A stretch of 64,000 nt of DNA from Flavobacteriaceae bacterium (GCA_002746415.1 NVXD01000003.1:62001-126000), one strand, 5' to 3'; numbered from the stretch's first letter, positions 26,567 through 35,504 are shown. Notes: a model not told the origin generated them from the letters alone. Translations and numbers: made by a program.

Positions 26567-27736
26567 TTAGTTTTCAATCCATCCAGAAGGGATAATAGCT
26601 GTTCTATATCTATTTTCCGCACAAGGGGTTGATTGCATGGGTAAACAATCATCATTACACCCCCCAGGACACACTTGACAATCTTCCAAGTTTAATGGAT
26701 ATACTGTTTCTAACTGGTTTTCAATTATATCTGAACGTTTCATATAAACAGATTTAGCAAAAGTGCCAGCAACAGTAAATCTTCCAAAAACAAAATTTTC
26801 ACTGTTACTAGGGTTGCTCATATTGCCAATAAGAGCGGCAGGAGGTGGGGCATTTATACTACTAGTATTCTCCAATAAATCTTTTAAAACCTTATAATAC
26901 TCATAAGCATCTGGTGATATACTTATTTGTTGTACTTCTACTACCATATTTTCTTTTGTGTGCAAAGGCAATTTTGCCACTTCCAAATTAGAAATAGTTT
27001 TCCCGTTGCAAAATTCATCATCATAAATATTGATGGCTTCGGGCTGTCGTATTTTCCAACAATCATTTGTTTCACATGGATAATCAAAATAAGGATCTCC
27101 TGTTAGATAGATACGGTCTTTACATTCCCCTTCCCTAAAGGTTCCTGCCCAACATTTTTCGCAAATGTCCAAATTTTCAAAAGAGCGAAAACTCCATAAA
27201 TAATAGTTATCAGCAGCAGCTGGATCATCAAAAGAAATAGCTATTGAATGACCTGGAATATGCTTGTTAACGCTCCCTGAGGTTTCCTTAAAAATTAATT
27301 TCGGGTCATACTCGGCTTCTATCTGTGTAATTTCCACTGGCTCAAGTACCGTTTCTGGAGTAGACTCATAAGTAGCACCATTTTCAAGTAAAATCAGCAG
27401 CTTCCATGATTCTCCAACAGCAACAACAAAATCACTTGGGGGAACATAAACTCCTATTTCTTCTTGTAATTGAACCTCTTCATTAGTGTCGGTATTTATA
27501 AAAGTGACCATAGCCCCTTCTACAAAACTGGCGCCATATACTCCAAATTCAATCACAGATTCGCTAATGGTCACAAGGGAAGCTCTAGGAATGGTTGAAG
27601 CCAATCCCTCAACATAAATATAGCCAGTATCAAATTCAAATTCTGGCGCTACTGGGTCTATACAATTTGATAAAAAGAAAGCAGCTATTAAAAATACGAG
27701 TGGGGTTTTAGGCGATGGTTTTTTTAGTTTAAACAT
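26567..27736 (-). CDS. DUF4249 lipoprotein, second of module 1
   Basis: A 389-residue lipoprotein (FFLSNC then IDPVAPEFEF). It shares the family layout of its neighbours but is more diverged. It has the Cys cluster CEKC, GECKD, PCETNDC, and an additional Cys-rich segment near the end, CQVCPGGCNDDC, placed just before the C-terminal PCAENRYRTAIIPSGWIEN. Only the two module 1 lipoproteins have this added segment. It is followed 14 bp later by the receptor gene, so co-transcription is very likely. Confidence 0.85.
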   Translation of the reverse strand: MFKLKKPSPKTPLVFLIAAFFLSNCIDPVAPEFEFDTGYIYVEGLASTIPRASLVTISESVIEFGVYGASFVEGAMVTFINTDTNEEVQLQEEIGVYVPPSDFVVAVGESWKLLILLENGATYESTPETVLEPVEITQIEAEYDPKLIFKETSGSVNKHIPGHSIAISFDDPAAADNYYLWSFRSFENLDICEKCWAGTFREGECKDRIYLTGDPYFDYPCETNDCWKIRQPEAINIYDDEFCNGKTISNLEVAKLPLHTKENMVVEVQQISISPDAYEYYKVLKDLLENTSSINAPPPAALIGNMSNPSNSENFVFGRFTVAGTFAKSVYMKRSDIIENQLETVYPLNLEDCQVCPGGCNDDCLPMQSTPCAENRYRTAIIPSGWIEN

Positions 27737-27947
27737 AAAAAATATTGATTATTTTTAAATTCACTTTTCTTAAGCGCCTCAAAAATCATACCATCATTCA
27801 ATTCATTCATTTGAGTAATTCCTACTCTAAACCTACTGTAAACCAGCAGTTTTATTCCATAATCCTTAGGGGAAATACGGAACGAATGAACCTTAAAGTC
27901 TTCATATTATTGGACAAATTCTTCTCTGTATAATTCGATTTATTTTT

Positions 27948-29114
27948 TCAATTATCTACATCCACCCAATTAGGTGGAATAAAAGCAGTTCTATACCTTG
28001 TTTCACTACATGGGGCTGTAGTCACTGGAATGCAGTCAATAGGACATGGGGTATCACAGACCTCACAATTTTCTAAAAAAACAACGGCTGGAAACTCAAT
28101 TTGGGTCTCTTCTATTTCAGTACGTTCAATAAAAACAGAGGCAGTAGTTGTGGAGGCAGCAGTAAATCTTCCAAAAATAATATCTTCACTGTTGCTTGAA
28201 TTATACATGTTTCCAATAAGTACTGAAGGCAATGGAGCGTTAAAACCTCCCGTATTATCCACAATATCTTTTAAAGCTTTATAATATTCATAAGCAGGAA
28301 TGGACAATGAAAATTGCTGTACCTCTACAACAATATTTTGCTTATTATAAAGCAATACATCTGCAACAGGAAGTTTGTTTATTGCAGTTCCATTGCTGAA
28401 TTTATCAGAAAAAATATGGATGCTTTCAGGGAAACGTATTTTCCAACAATCAGATTCACATACATAACTATAACTTGTTCTCCAATTGGCTGTTGGTGGT
28501 GCTGGCTCACAGGTATTGTTTCTAAAAATACCTCCACCACAATTTTCACAAAACATAAGATTCTCATAGGACCTAAAACTCTAATAATAATAATTCTCCC
28601 GATTGGAGGGGTCATCAAAGCTAACGAGTACCTGATGGCCAGGTGTATATTTACCAGAAGCCTCCCTAAACAATAGCTCCGGATTGTACCTTGCTTCTAT
28701 TCCTTTAATTGCTACTGGTGCATCAATTGTTTCTGGTTCAGATCTATATTGGGTGCCATTAGGTAAAATAATCTCAACTTCCCAAGTATCCCCAATGGAA
28801 GCAATAAAATTTGCTGGAGGCACATAGGACTCTCCTTGCTCCATGAGTGGCACAACCTCTCCAGATGTGCTGTTTATAAAAGCAACACTGGCACCTTCCA
28901 TAAAATTGGTCACATAGACTCCAAATTCCAGAGCAGATTCTGTAATGGCAACAAAGGAGGCTCCTTGTGAGGTAGAAACAAATCCTTCAACAAAAATGAG
29001 TCCTTCTTTAAATTCAAATTCAGGTGAAACAGGGTCAATACAACCATTGCAAAGAAATAACAGCAAACAAAAAAAACTCGTTTTAACAAAAAAAGATTTT
29101 TGAAAGTAAGGCAT
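27948..29114 (-). pseudogene. DUF4249 lipoprotein gene with in-frame stop, first of module 1
   Basis: Two open segments (29114-28581 and 28556-27948) are in the same frame and are separated only by a TAG at 28581-28583 plus eight sense codons. Read through, the sequence is DDPSNRENYYY-stop-SFRSYEN. The paralogues read ANYYYWRFRSYE and DNYYLWSFRSFE, so the stop replaces a conserved Trp (TGG to TAG). All other features are intact: the CNGC lipobox, the Cys cluster CENC/NTCEP/VCESDC, the extra segment CEVCDTPCPIDC, and C-terminal PCSETRYRTAFIPPNW. The mutation is recent, or is a sequencing error. A truncated 177-residue protein could still be made. Confidence 0.85.
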
Positions 29115-29290
29115 GGCTTGGTTTAGTGGTTAGGATGTTAAAGATATTGATTTATATCAAAAATCATTCCATAAGCTAAATTTTAACACCTTCAATTATC
29201 TCACCTCCTTTAGGTTAGCATTTGTATCTAAATCAATTGTCCGAATTTTCATCAATCCTATTTTGATGTATAATTCCCATGCCACACTTT

Positions 29291-31939
29291 CTACAATACG
29301 AAACGATATGTAGCCTTTACTAAAAATATGTTCTGCGGTTTCTGATTCCCGAAAATATTGCTTTCTAAACTCCTAAAAAGTTGCTCTTGCGGATCTCCAG
29401 ACTGTGAAATATCTTGTGACCATACCAAGAATATCTCAGATCCTGGTATATATTCCCAACGTACTACCAAATTAGAGCGAAATTGTATGGATGAAAAATC
29501 AGGGTTACCAAAATCAAAATCAGCAATATCATTTATATCTTCATCAACATAATATGAATCATCAATAAGCGAAATTTGATTATTCGCATATTCAGAAAAC
29601 CTGTCGGTAAAATTTTCAGCTAAAGGATCTGTAATAAATTTGAAATTAGAATACCGCCCCCTTGAAATAAAAGGTTGCCCCCAATATTGAATACTTAGGT
29701 TTGGATTTATGGTATAGTTTAACCTTACGGACATGCTTAATGTTCGCTGTGCTATTTCTCCATTAAGATACTTAGTAGCACCAGCTACATCTATATTATC
29801 TATAAACTGTAGTTTGTCATTATTTATACTATAGGAAGGTCTTGCTGATAACTGTAGGTTATCTGTTGGCTGATACGTAATACCAAATTGGATATAGTAA
29901 TTTGTAAAAGAATCGTCTAGCCCTTTACTACCCCTATGAAATACATTAAACCTTACCTTTTTTCTATTATCTGTATTTATGCCATTCCAAAAACTTACAT
30001 TCCTAGAGTTTCGCAATCTTGGGCCTCCTCTCAATGCTGAATTAGAAAAGGTAATAGGCTGATAATTGAATCCCAAATTAGTAAACCAATTGTTTTTCCA
30101 ATTTTGCCAGCTATTGGTATTGAACTGTAAGGTGTTGTGATTGCCCCCAAAATCCCAAGCACTCCAATGATTGTAATTGATACCAACTCTCCTAAAAGTA
30201 CTATCAGGTTTTTGGGTTTGGTAACCAATCCATGTATAATGGCGAATATCATCTGCGGTTCTTTGAAAACCAATATCATTGAGTTCTAGTTCTGGAGAAC
30301 GCCATGTGGCTCCTGATTCAAATTTCCATCGCCCATCAAGATTTCCTATTTGAAGATTACCTCCTGTACCTGTTAGCGAAGTCTTGTCAGGATCAACCTC
30401 CAAGTAATCTGCACCTTCCCTTTGAAATAAATGTGTTATGGATTCTTGAGTGTTTTGAATTGCCTCTGCACTACCTTTTACATGACTCCAATTCATATTC
30501 CCTCCTACATACCATGCTTTATCATCCCATTGGTGTCTAAAATCAAACCCTCCTGTATAGGCCGACTTATGTAAAAAATCTAAGTCATCCGTTAAATTCT
30601 CTCTATTTACCGCAGTGAACATCCCTCCTATAAAAGTATTTCGTTCATTAAAATCTTTTTGCAACCTTCCCACAAAATAATTAGTCAAAGGCTCTACCGC
30701 CTCTTTTCTTCTGTTACCATTATTATCTACGGTAGCATATCTTTTGGCAGTAACGCTTTCCAAAACACCAATAGACCAGCCATCTTTAGTTTTACCACTA
30801 AACTTGACCGCTCCTATAATTGGGGTATTGTCTGGCTGATCAACGAACTCTCCATCTTCAGTATCTGGATACCCTTGAGGGCTTCTTCCAATACGGCGAG
30901 AGTAAAACACATTATCAGAACCAAAAGTGTTTCCAGCCTCAGAGTTTGACAATTGAAAATTGAAAATATTATTGTTTTCTACAAAGAAAGGCCTCCTTTC
31001 ATTAAAGAATATTTGAAATCCGTCTAAAGCAATTGAAGACGGATCTGCTTCTACTTGTCCAAAATCTGGGTTTACAGTTAAATCTAAAGTAAGGTCATTT
31101 GTTATGCCTATTTTGGCATCCAGACCACCATTGAAATTAAAATCGTTTCCATCTTGGAAAGGATTTCCGGCTTCAGCCTCAAATGTTTTTAATTTTGTAA
31201 TTGTATAAGGTTGGATTTCCAATTGTTTTTGAGGTTCAATATTTACCAATCCATTTAACTCTCCAAACATATTGACAAACCCTGGATTTGCTCTTGGAAG
31301 TCGTTGCCATACATATCGCTCTTCTTCCCTAAAAAGTTTTCGCATCACTTCTAAGCCCCAAGATTGGTCATTTGATTTTCCAAATTTAAGTTGACTTAAG
31401 GGTATTTTCATTTCTGCGGTCCAACCTTCTTCATCAATATTCGTTTTTGTATACCAAATTGGATTCCAGCTATCATCTGAATTATTACCATCATTTGTAG
31501 AAAATTCATCCCCTTTCACTCCAGCGGCAGTAACTATAAAATTAAAAGAGGTTCTCTTATCATTATAACTATCAATAAAAACCCCTACCCAATCCCCTTG
31601 AAAACCATCCCTTCTAGAGAGACGTTGTACTATTTTATCAGGTTCATCATCATAACATCTAATCCCTATATAAAGGAACTTCTGATCGTAAATTATTTTA
31701 AACTTCGTTTTTTGACTAGGAGCGGTATTTTCATCTGGTCTGCTTTCTATAAAATCACCCGTCCATTCTACAATATTCCACCCAGAATCATTCAAGAGAC
31801 CATCTATTACAGGAGCTTCTTCTGAATTTAGAGCTTTGGTTGTATAGGTCCTTTTAGGAACAACAACAGTAGAATCTTGCGCACTTAAGGAAATTTGAAA
31901 AAGGAAAATAGCACAAGCTATAATGAAATTGACTCTCAT
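29291..31939 (-). CDS. CBM9-like/DUF5916 outer-membrane protein
   Basis: The mature form begins after a signal peptide ending ISLSAQ. Residues about 40-230 form a carbohydrate-binding family 9-like domain (EAPVIDGLLNDSGWN, FLYIGIRCYDDEP, EGWTAEMKIPLSQLKF). The remaining 640 residues match DUF5916, a predicted beta-barrel ending in KATYRFVL with a terminal aromatic pattern. Such proteins are common in Bacteroidota; their ligand is unknown. The ATG giving MRVNFIIACAIFLF is chosen over one 13 codons upstream because it starts the signal peptide directly. A gap of 176 bp separates it from the DUF4249 pseudogene. Confidence 0.82.
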   Translation of the reverse strand: MRVNFIIACAIFLFQISLSAQDSTVVVPKRTYTTKALNSEEAPVIDGLLNDSGWNIVEWTGDFIESRPDENTAPSQKTKFKIIYDQKFLYIGIRCYDDEPDKIVQRLSRRDGFQGDWVGVFIDSYNDKRTSFNFIVTAAGVKGDEFSTNDGNNSDDSWNPIWYTKTNIDEEGWTAEMKIPLSQLKFGKSNDQSWGLEVMRKLFREEERYVWQRLPRANPGFVNMFGELNGLVNIEPQKQLEIQPYTITKLKTFEAEAGNPFQDGNDFNFNGGLDAKIGITNDLTLDLTVNPDFGQVEADPSSIALDGFQIFFNERRPFFVENNNIFNFQLSNSEAGNTFGSDNVFYSRRIGRSPQGYPDTEDGEFVDQPDNTPIIGAVKFSGKTKDGWSIGVLESVTAKRYATVDNNGNRRKEAVEPLTNYFVGRLQKDFNERNTFIGGMFTAVNRENLTDDLDFLHKSAYTGGFDFRHQWDDKAWYVGGNMNWSHVKGSAEAIQNTQESITHLFQREGADYLEVDPDKTSLTGTGGNLQIGNLDGRWKFESGATWRSPELELNDIGFQRTADDIRHYTWIGYQTQKPDSTFRRVGINYNHWSAWDFGGNHNTLQFNTNSWQNWKNNWFTNLGFNYQPITFSNSALRGGPRLRNSRNVSFWNGINTDNRKKVRFNVFHRGSKGLDDSFTNYYIQFGITYQPTDNLQLSARPSYSINNDKLQFIDNIDVAGATKYLNGEIAQRTLSMSVRLNYTINPNLSIQYWGQPFISRGRYSNFKFITDPLAENFTDRFSEYANNQISLIDDSYYVDEDINDIADFDFGNPDFSSIQFRSNLVVRWEYIPGSEIFLVWSQDISQSGDPQEQLFRSLESNIFGNQKPQNIFLVKATYRFVL

Positions 31940-32095
31940 GTTGTGATTTTTTGATTGATTTGATGTAAAGACTTGCAATTTCTATAAGCGTTACAGTAAA
32001 CAAGTGTTTTTTAGATTTTTTTAACATTTTTAACGTAAGTCCTGTACCCTGTTTATACCTACAAAAAAAATATAAAAATAATCAGAAATAAGCAT

Positions 32096-32125
32096 TTGTA
32101 TTTCAAGTTAATAATTGTACATTTG
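32096..32125 (+). promoter_or_regulatory. Promoter of rplM-rpsI
   Basis: TTG (32096-32098), 19 nt, then TACATTTG, an exact phylum consensus. A small CCCG-TTTAT-CGGG hairpin (32129-32141) follows at about the expected transcription start, in the short leader of rplM. It may be part of a ribosomal-protein leader. Confidence 0.75.
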
Positions 32126-32173
32126 CACCCCGTTTATCGGGATTGGAGTGTTTAATCAATAAATATATTAGTA

Positions 32174-32629
32174 GTGGATACATTAAGCTACAAGACAATT
32201 TCAGCCAACAAAGCAACTGTAGATAAACAGTGGTTATTGGTTGATGCAGAAGGACAAACATTAGGTCGCCTTGCTTCCAAAGTGGCAAAATTGCTTAGAG
32301 GAAAGCACAAACCTAATTTTACACCACATGTTGATTGTGGTGATAATGTTGTAATTGTCAACGCAGAAAAAATAAATTTATCTGGAAACAAGTGGGAGGA
32401 TAAAACCTATACTCGTTATACAGGTTATCCAGGAGGTCAACGGTCACAGACTGCTCAGGAGATGAAAGACAAGTACCCAGAACGCATTATTGAAAAATCT
32501 GTGAAAGGGATGTTACCTAAAAACAAATTGGGTGCAGAATTGTTCAGAAATCTTAGAGTATATGTTGGGACAGAACATGGGCAAGAAGCTCAAAAGCCAA
32601 CTGTAATAAACTTAAATGAATTTAAGTAA
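32174..32629 (+). CDS. rplM: 50S ribosomal protein L13
   Basis: Protein of the large ribosomal subunit, 151 residues. Typical motifs: [46 protein letters not shown] and [11 protein letters not shown]. It is first in the conserved rplM-rpsI pair; its TAA overlaps the rpsI ATG by one base (TAATG), so translation is probably coupled. Confidence 0.98.
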   Translation: MDTLSYKTISANKATVDKQWLLVDAEGQTLGRLASKVAKLLRGKHKPNFTPHVDCGDNVVIVNAEKINLSGNKWEDKTYTRYTGYPGGQRSQTAQEMKDKYPERIIEKSVKGMLPKNKLGAELFRNLRVYVGTEHGQEAQKPTVINLNEFK

Positions 32630-33015
32630 TGGAAGTAATTCATAAAATTGGTAGAAGAAAAACAGCTGTTGCTCGTGTATATGTTACACCTGGTAAAGGC
32701 GATATCACAATAAACAAAAGAGAACTAGCCGACTATTTCTCTACTGCTACCTTACAATATAAAGTAAAGCAACCTTTTGCCCTTACAAACACTGAGGACA
32801 CCTATGACGTTAAAGTCAATGTTTACGGTGGTGGTATTACGGGTCAAGCAGAAGCTGTTCGTTTGGCATTATCACGTGTAATGTGCGAAATAGATGCTGA
32901 TAATAGAGAGGTTCTTAAGCCAGAAGGTTTGTTAACAAGAGACCCTAGAATGGTAGAACGTAAAAAATTCGGTCAGAAGAAAGCCCGTAAGAAATTCCAG
33001 TTCTCTAAACGTTAA
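32629..33015 (+). CDS. rpsI: 30S ribosomal protein S9
   Basis: Small-subunit protein of 128 residues whose basic C-terminal tail (KKARKKFQFSKR) reaches toward the P-site tRNA. IGRRKTAVARVYVTPGKGDITINKR and YGGGITGQAEAVRLALSR are family motifs (given here in part). It follows rplM with a one-base overlap and ends before a terminator. Confidence 0.97.
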   Translation: MEVIHKIGRRKTAVARVYVTPGKGDITINKRELADYFSTATLQYKVKQPFALTNTEDTYDVKVNVYGGGITGQAEAVRLALSRVMCEIDADNREVLKPEGLLTRDPRMVERKKFGQKKARKKFQFSKR

Positions 33016-33053
33016 TATATATATACCAAATACATTTTGGTGTCTAAAAATAA

Positions 33054-33078
33054 AAACCCTGAACTTGTTTCGGGGTTT
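33054..33078 (+). terminator. Intrinsic terminator after rpsI
   Basis: A 10-bp stem AAACCCTGAA/TTCGGGGTTT (one G-T pair) encloses a CTTGT loop and is followed by ATT. A second small inverted repeat, ACCAAA/TTTGGT, sits at 33025-33041. Confidence 0.7.
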
Positions 33079-33260
33079 ATTAATCAAAGTTCATTGAAAG
33101 CCCTTGAAATAATGATGGGGTTAAATTTTAAAACCATGTTGCTGTTCTAAAGAGAGAAATCTTTTCAGAGCTAGTTTAGCATCTAAATGGTAAAGGCGAT
33201 TGAAATTATTCATGACCACTTTATCATTGCTAATTCAACAGAACGTAAACTAAGTACAAA
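33079..33260 (+). promoter_or_regulatory. Leader region of rpsB-tsf
   Basis: Untranslated stretch of about 180 bp between the rpsI terminator and rpsB. It should hold the rpsB promoter and a 5' leader. I see no perfect promoter; TAAATTTT near 33122 is the nearest match. Less AT-rich than other gaps, it could contain an S2-responsive leader, but I cannot draw a convincing fold. Confidence 0.35.
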
Positions 33261-34415
33261 ATGGCAAACAAAACAGAAGTAAAAAAATTATTAGAAGCAG
33301 GTGTACACTTTGGTCACCTAACAAGAAAATGGAATCCCAATATGGCTCCCTATATCTACATGGAGCGTAACGGAATCCACGTTATCAATCTTTACAAAAC
33401 AGTTGCGAAATTAGATGAGGCCAATGAGGCGCTTAGAAAAATTGCAGCATCTGGAAGGAAAATACTCTTCGTAGCTACAAAAAAACAAGCAAAGGACATT
33501 GTTGCTGAAAAAGTAGCAAATGTAAATATGCCTTACATTACTGAAAGATGGCCTGGAGGTATGTTAACCAACTTTGTTACTATTCGTAAAGCTGTTAAAA
33601 AAATGGCATCTATTGATAGAATGAAGAAAGATGGTACCTTCCTTACACTTTCCAAAAAAGAACGTTTACAAGTAGACCGTTTACGTGCTAAATTAGAAAA
33701 GAACTTAGGTTCAATATCTGAAATGACACGTTTACCAGGAGCATTGTTCGTTGTAGATACCATGCGTGAGCACATTGCGGTAAAAGAAGCACAAAAATTG
33801 AACATTCCAATTTTTGCAATGATAGATACCAATTCTGACCCAAGACCAATTGATTATGTAATTCCTTCTAATGATGATGCTTCAAAATCAATTGAAATCA
33901 TCATGGCTTCCGTAACTAATGCAGTTGCAGAGGGCTTAGAAGAAAGAAAATCTGAAAAGCAAGGAGATAAACCAGAACCGAAAGCTAAAGAAGCTGTTGT
34001 TGCAGAAGAAGCAATAGTAGAAAAAGCTGAGAAAAAGGAAAAAACTGTTGAAGCCAAAGCAGAAGTTGTTGCTGAAACTCCAAAAGAAGAAAAGGTAGAA
34101 GTTGCTGTTGAAGCTCCAAAAGCAGAGAAAGCACCAAAAGCTAAAAAGGAAGCAAAAACTGAAGCTGATGATCTAACAAAGATTGAAGGTGTTGGTCCAA
34201 AGGCTGCAGAAGCATTGGTAAAAGCAGGTCTTGAAACCTATGCTAAATTAGCAAAAGGAAAGGCAGATAAAATCAAAGAGATTCTTACAGAAGCTAGTTC
34301 TAGAATGGCTCACCTTGATCCAGCTACATGGCCAAAGCAAGCAAAAATGGCTGCTGATGGAAAATGGGACGAGCTAAAAGAATGGCAAGACAATGTTAAG
34401 GGTGGTGTTGAATAA
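33261..34415 (+). CDS. rpsB: 30S ribosomal protein S2 with C-terminal HhH-like extension
   Basis: Small-subunit protein. Residues 1 to about 228 are a complete S2 (LLEAGVHFGHLTRKWNPNM, RWPGGMLTNF, LPGALFVVDT, IPIFAMIDTNSDP). It is then extended to 384 residues, where about 230-260 is usual. The linker (about 230-300) is rich in Lys, Ala, Glu and Val. The last 80 residues form a folded domain starting DDLTKIEGVGPKAAEALVKAG, a helix-hairpin-helix-like motif, followed by SSRMAHLDPATWPKQ. The extension is in frame with no stop. A hairpin separates the gene from tsf. Confidence 0.96.
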   Translation: MANKTEVKKLLEAGVHFGHLTRKWNPNMAPYIYMERNGIHVINLYKTVAKLDEANEALRKIAASGRKILFVATKKQAKDIVAEKVANVNMPYITERWPGGMLTNFVTIRKAVKKMASIDRMKKDGTFLTLSKKERLQVDRLRAKLEKNLGSISEMTRLPGALFVVDTMREHIAVKEAQKLNIPIFAMIDTNSDPRPIDYVIPSNDDASKSIEIIMASVTNAVAEGLEERKSEKQGDKPEPKAKEAVVAEEAIVEKAEKKEKTVEAKAEVVAETPKEEKVEVAVEAPKAEKAPKAKKEAKTEADDLTKIEGVGPKAAEALVKAGLETYAKLAKGKADKIKEILTEASSRMAHLDPATWPKQAKMAADGKWDELKEWQDNVKGGVE

Positions 34416-34450
34416 CACTGCAAATTCATAAAATCAATATTAATTTAAAG

Positions 34451-34502
34451 TTGCCTTAAAGTAGTATCCAACATCAACCTGATGCATACTACTTTAAGGC
34501 AA
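34451..34502 (+). promoter_or_regulatory. Long perfect hairpin between rpsB and tsf
   Basis: TTGCCTTAAAGTAGTAT pairs perfectly over 17 bp with its reverse complement at 34486-34502. The 18-nt loop contains a further CATCA-ACC-TGATG stem. No T-run follows on the plus strand, so it is not a standard terminator. It ends 19 bp before the tsf ATG and so could affect mRNA processing, stability or tsf translation. Confidence 0.7.
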
Positions 34503-34521
34503 AATTGAAAATTTAAATAAA

Positions 34522-35487
34522 ATGGCGAAAATTACCGCAGCACAAGTAAACGAATTAAGAAAAGCCACTGGCGCTGGAATGATGGATTGCAAAAATGCTT
34601 TAGTAGAAGCTGAAGGCGATTTTGACAAAGCAATTGAAGTTCTTCGTAAAAAAGGGCAAAAAGTAGCCGCCAAAAGAGCAGATAGAGACTCTACTGAAGG
34701 TGTTGCCATTGCAAAAGTAAATGCTAGTAGTACTTCTGGGGTAGCAATTGTATTGGCTTGTGAAACAGATTTTGTAGGGAAGAATGAAAACTTTGTTGCT
34801 TTAGCAAATGAGTTGGCAGATGTAGCATTAAATGTTGAAACTAAAGAAGCATTTTTAGCCTCTACGTTTGACGGCATGACCGTTGCTGAAAAATTAATTG
34901 AGCAAACTGGTGTCATAGGCGAGAAATTAGAAATCAATGCTTTTGAAAAAATAGAAGCGCCATTTGTAGGTAGCTATGTTCATATTAATAAGATTGCCGC
35001 TCTTGTTGGCTTAACTGCCAAGGTGGATAATGTAGACGAATTGGTTAAAGATATCGCCATGCAAGTTGCATCAATGGGTGCTACAACTTTATCATATAAA
35101 GACTTTGATCCGACTTTTGTTGCTTCAGAAACTGAGGCCAGAATAGCTGTCATAGAAAAAGACAATATTGAATTGGGACGTTTAGGCAAAACATTAAAAA
35201 ATGTTCCTCAATATATTTCTATGAGCCAACTAACAGAAACTGTTTTGACAAAAGCAGAAGACGATGCCAAAGCGGTACTTAAAGCTGAAGGAAAGCCAGA
35301 GCAAATTTGGGATAAAATTCTTCCAGGAAAAATGGAAAGATTTATATCAGACAACACAACTCTTGACCAAGAACAATGCTTGTTAGATCAAGATTTCATC
35401 AAAAATGAAAAACTTAATGTTGCACAGTATGTTGAATCTTTTGGTGATGTTGTTGTTGCCGGATTTAAGCGTGTATCCTTAGGGTAA
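34522..35487 (+). CDS. tsf: Elongation factor Ts
   Basis: Guanine-nucleotide exchange factor for EF-Tu, 321 residues. The N-terminal UBA-like domain is MAKITAAQVNELRKATGAGM then MDCKNAL. The first EF-Ts motif is VAIVLACETDFVGKNENF, followed by the dimerisation domain. A stretch near 195-235 (VIEKDNIELGRLGKTLKNVPQ, in part) is an insertion seen in Bacteroidota homologues. It is the second gene of rpsB-tsf and ends before a strong terminator. Confidence 0.97.
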   Translation: MAKITAAQVNELRKATGAGMMDCKNALVEAEGDFDKAIEVLRKKGQKVAAKRADRDSTEGVAIAKVNASSTSGVAIVLACETDFVGKNENFVALANELADVALNVETKEAFLASTFDGMTVAEKLIEQTGVIGEKLEINAFEKIEAPFVGSYVHINKIAALVGLTAKVDNVDELVKDIAMQVASMGATTLSYKDFDPTFVASETEARIAVIEKDNIELGRLGKTLKNVPQYISMSQLTETVLTKAEDDAKAVLKAEGKPEQIWDKILPGKMERFISDNTTLDQEQCLLDQDFIKNEKLNVAQYVESFGDVVVAGFKRVSLG

Positions 35488-35504
35488 AATATATATTACA
35501 TTAT

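Noticed and set aside
27745-27933. 62-residue plus-strand frame in the 211-bp gap between DUF4249 genes
   Set aside because: Composition is random-looking, no promoter, and it runs against the operon.
19231-31939. Polysaccharide utilisation locus (SusCD-type)
   Set aside because: No SusD-like gene, no glycoside hydrolase or sulfatase; receptors are not of the long SusC type. DUF4249 is not SusD.
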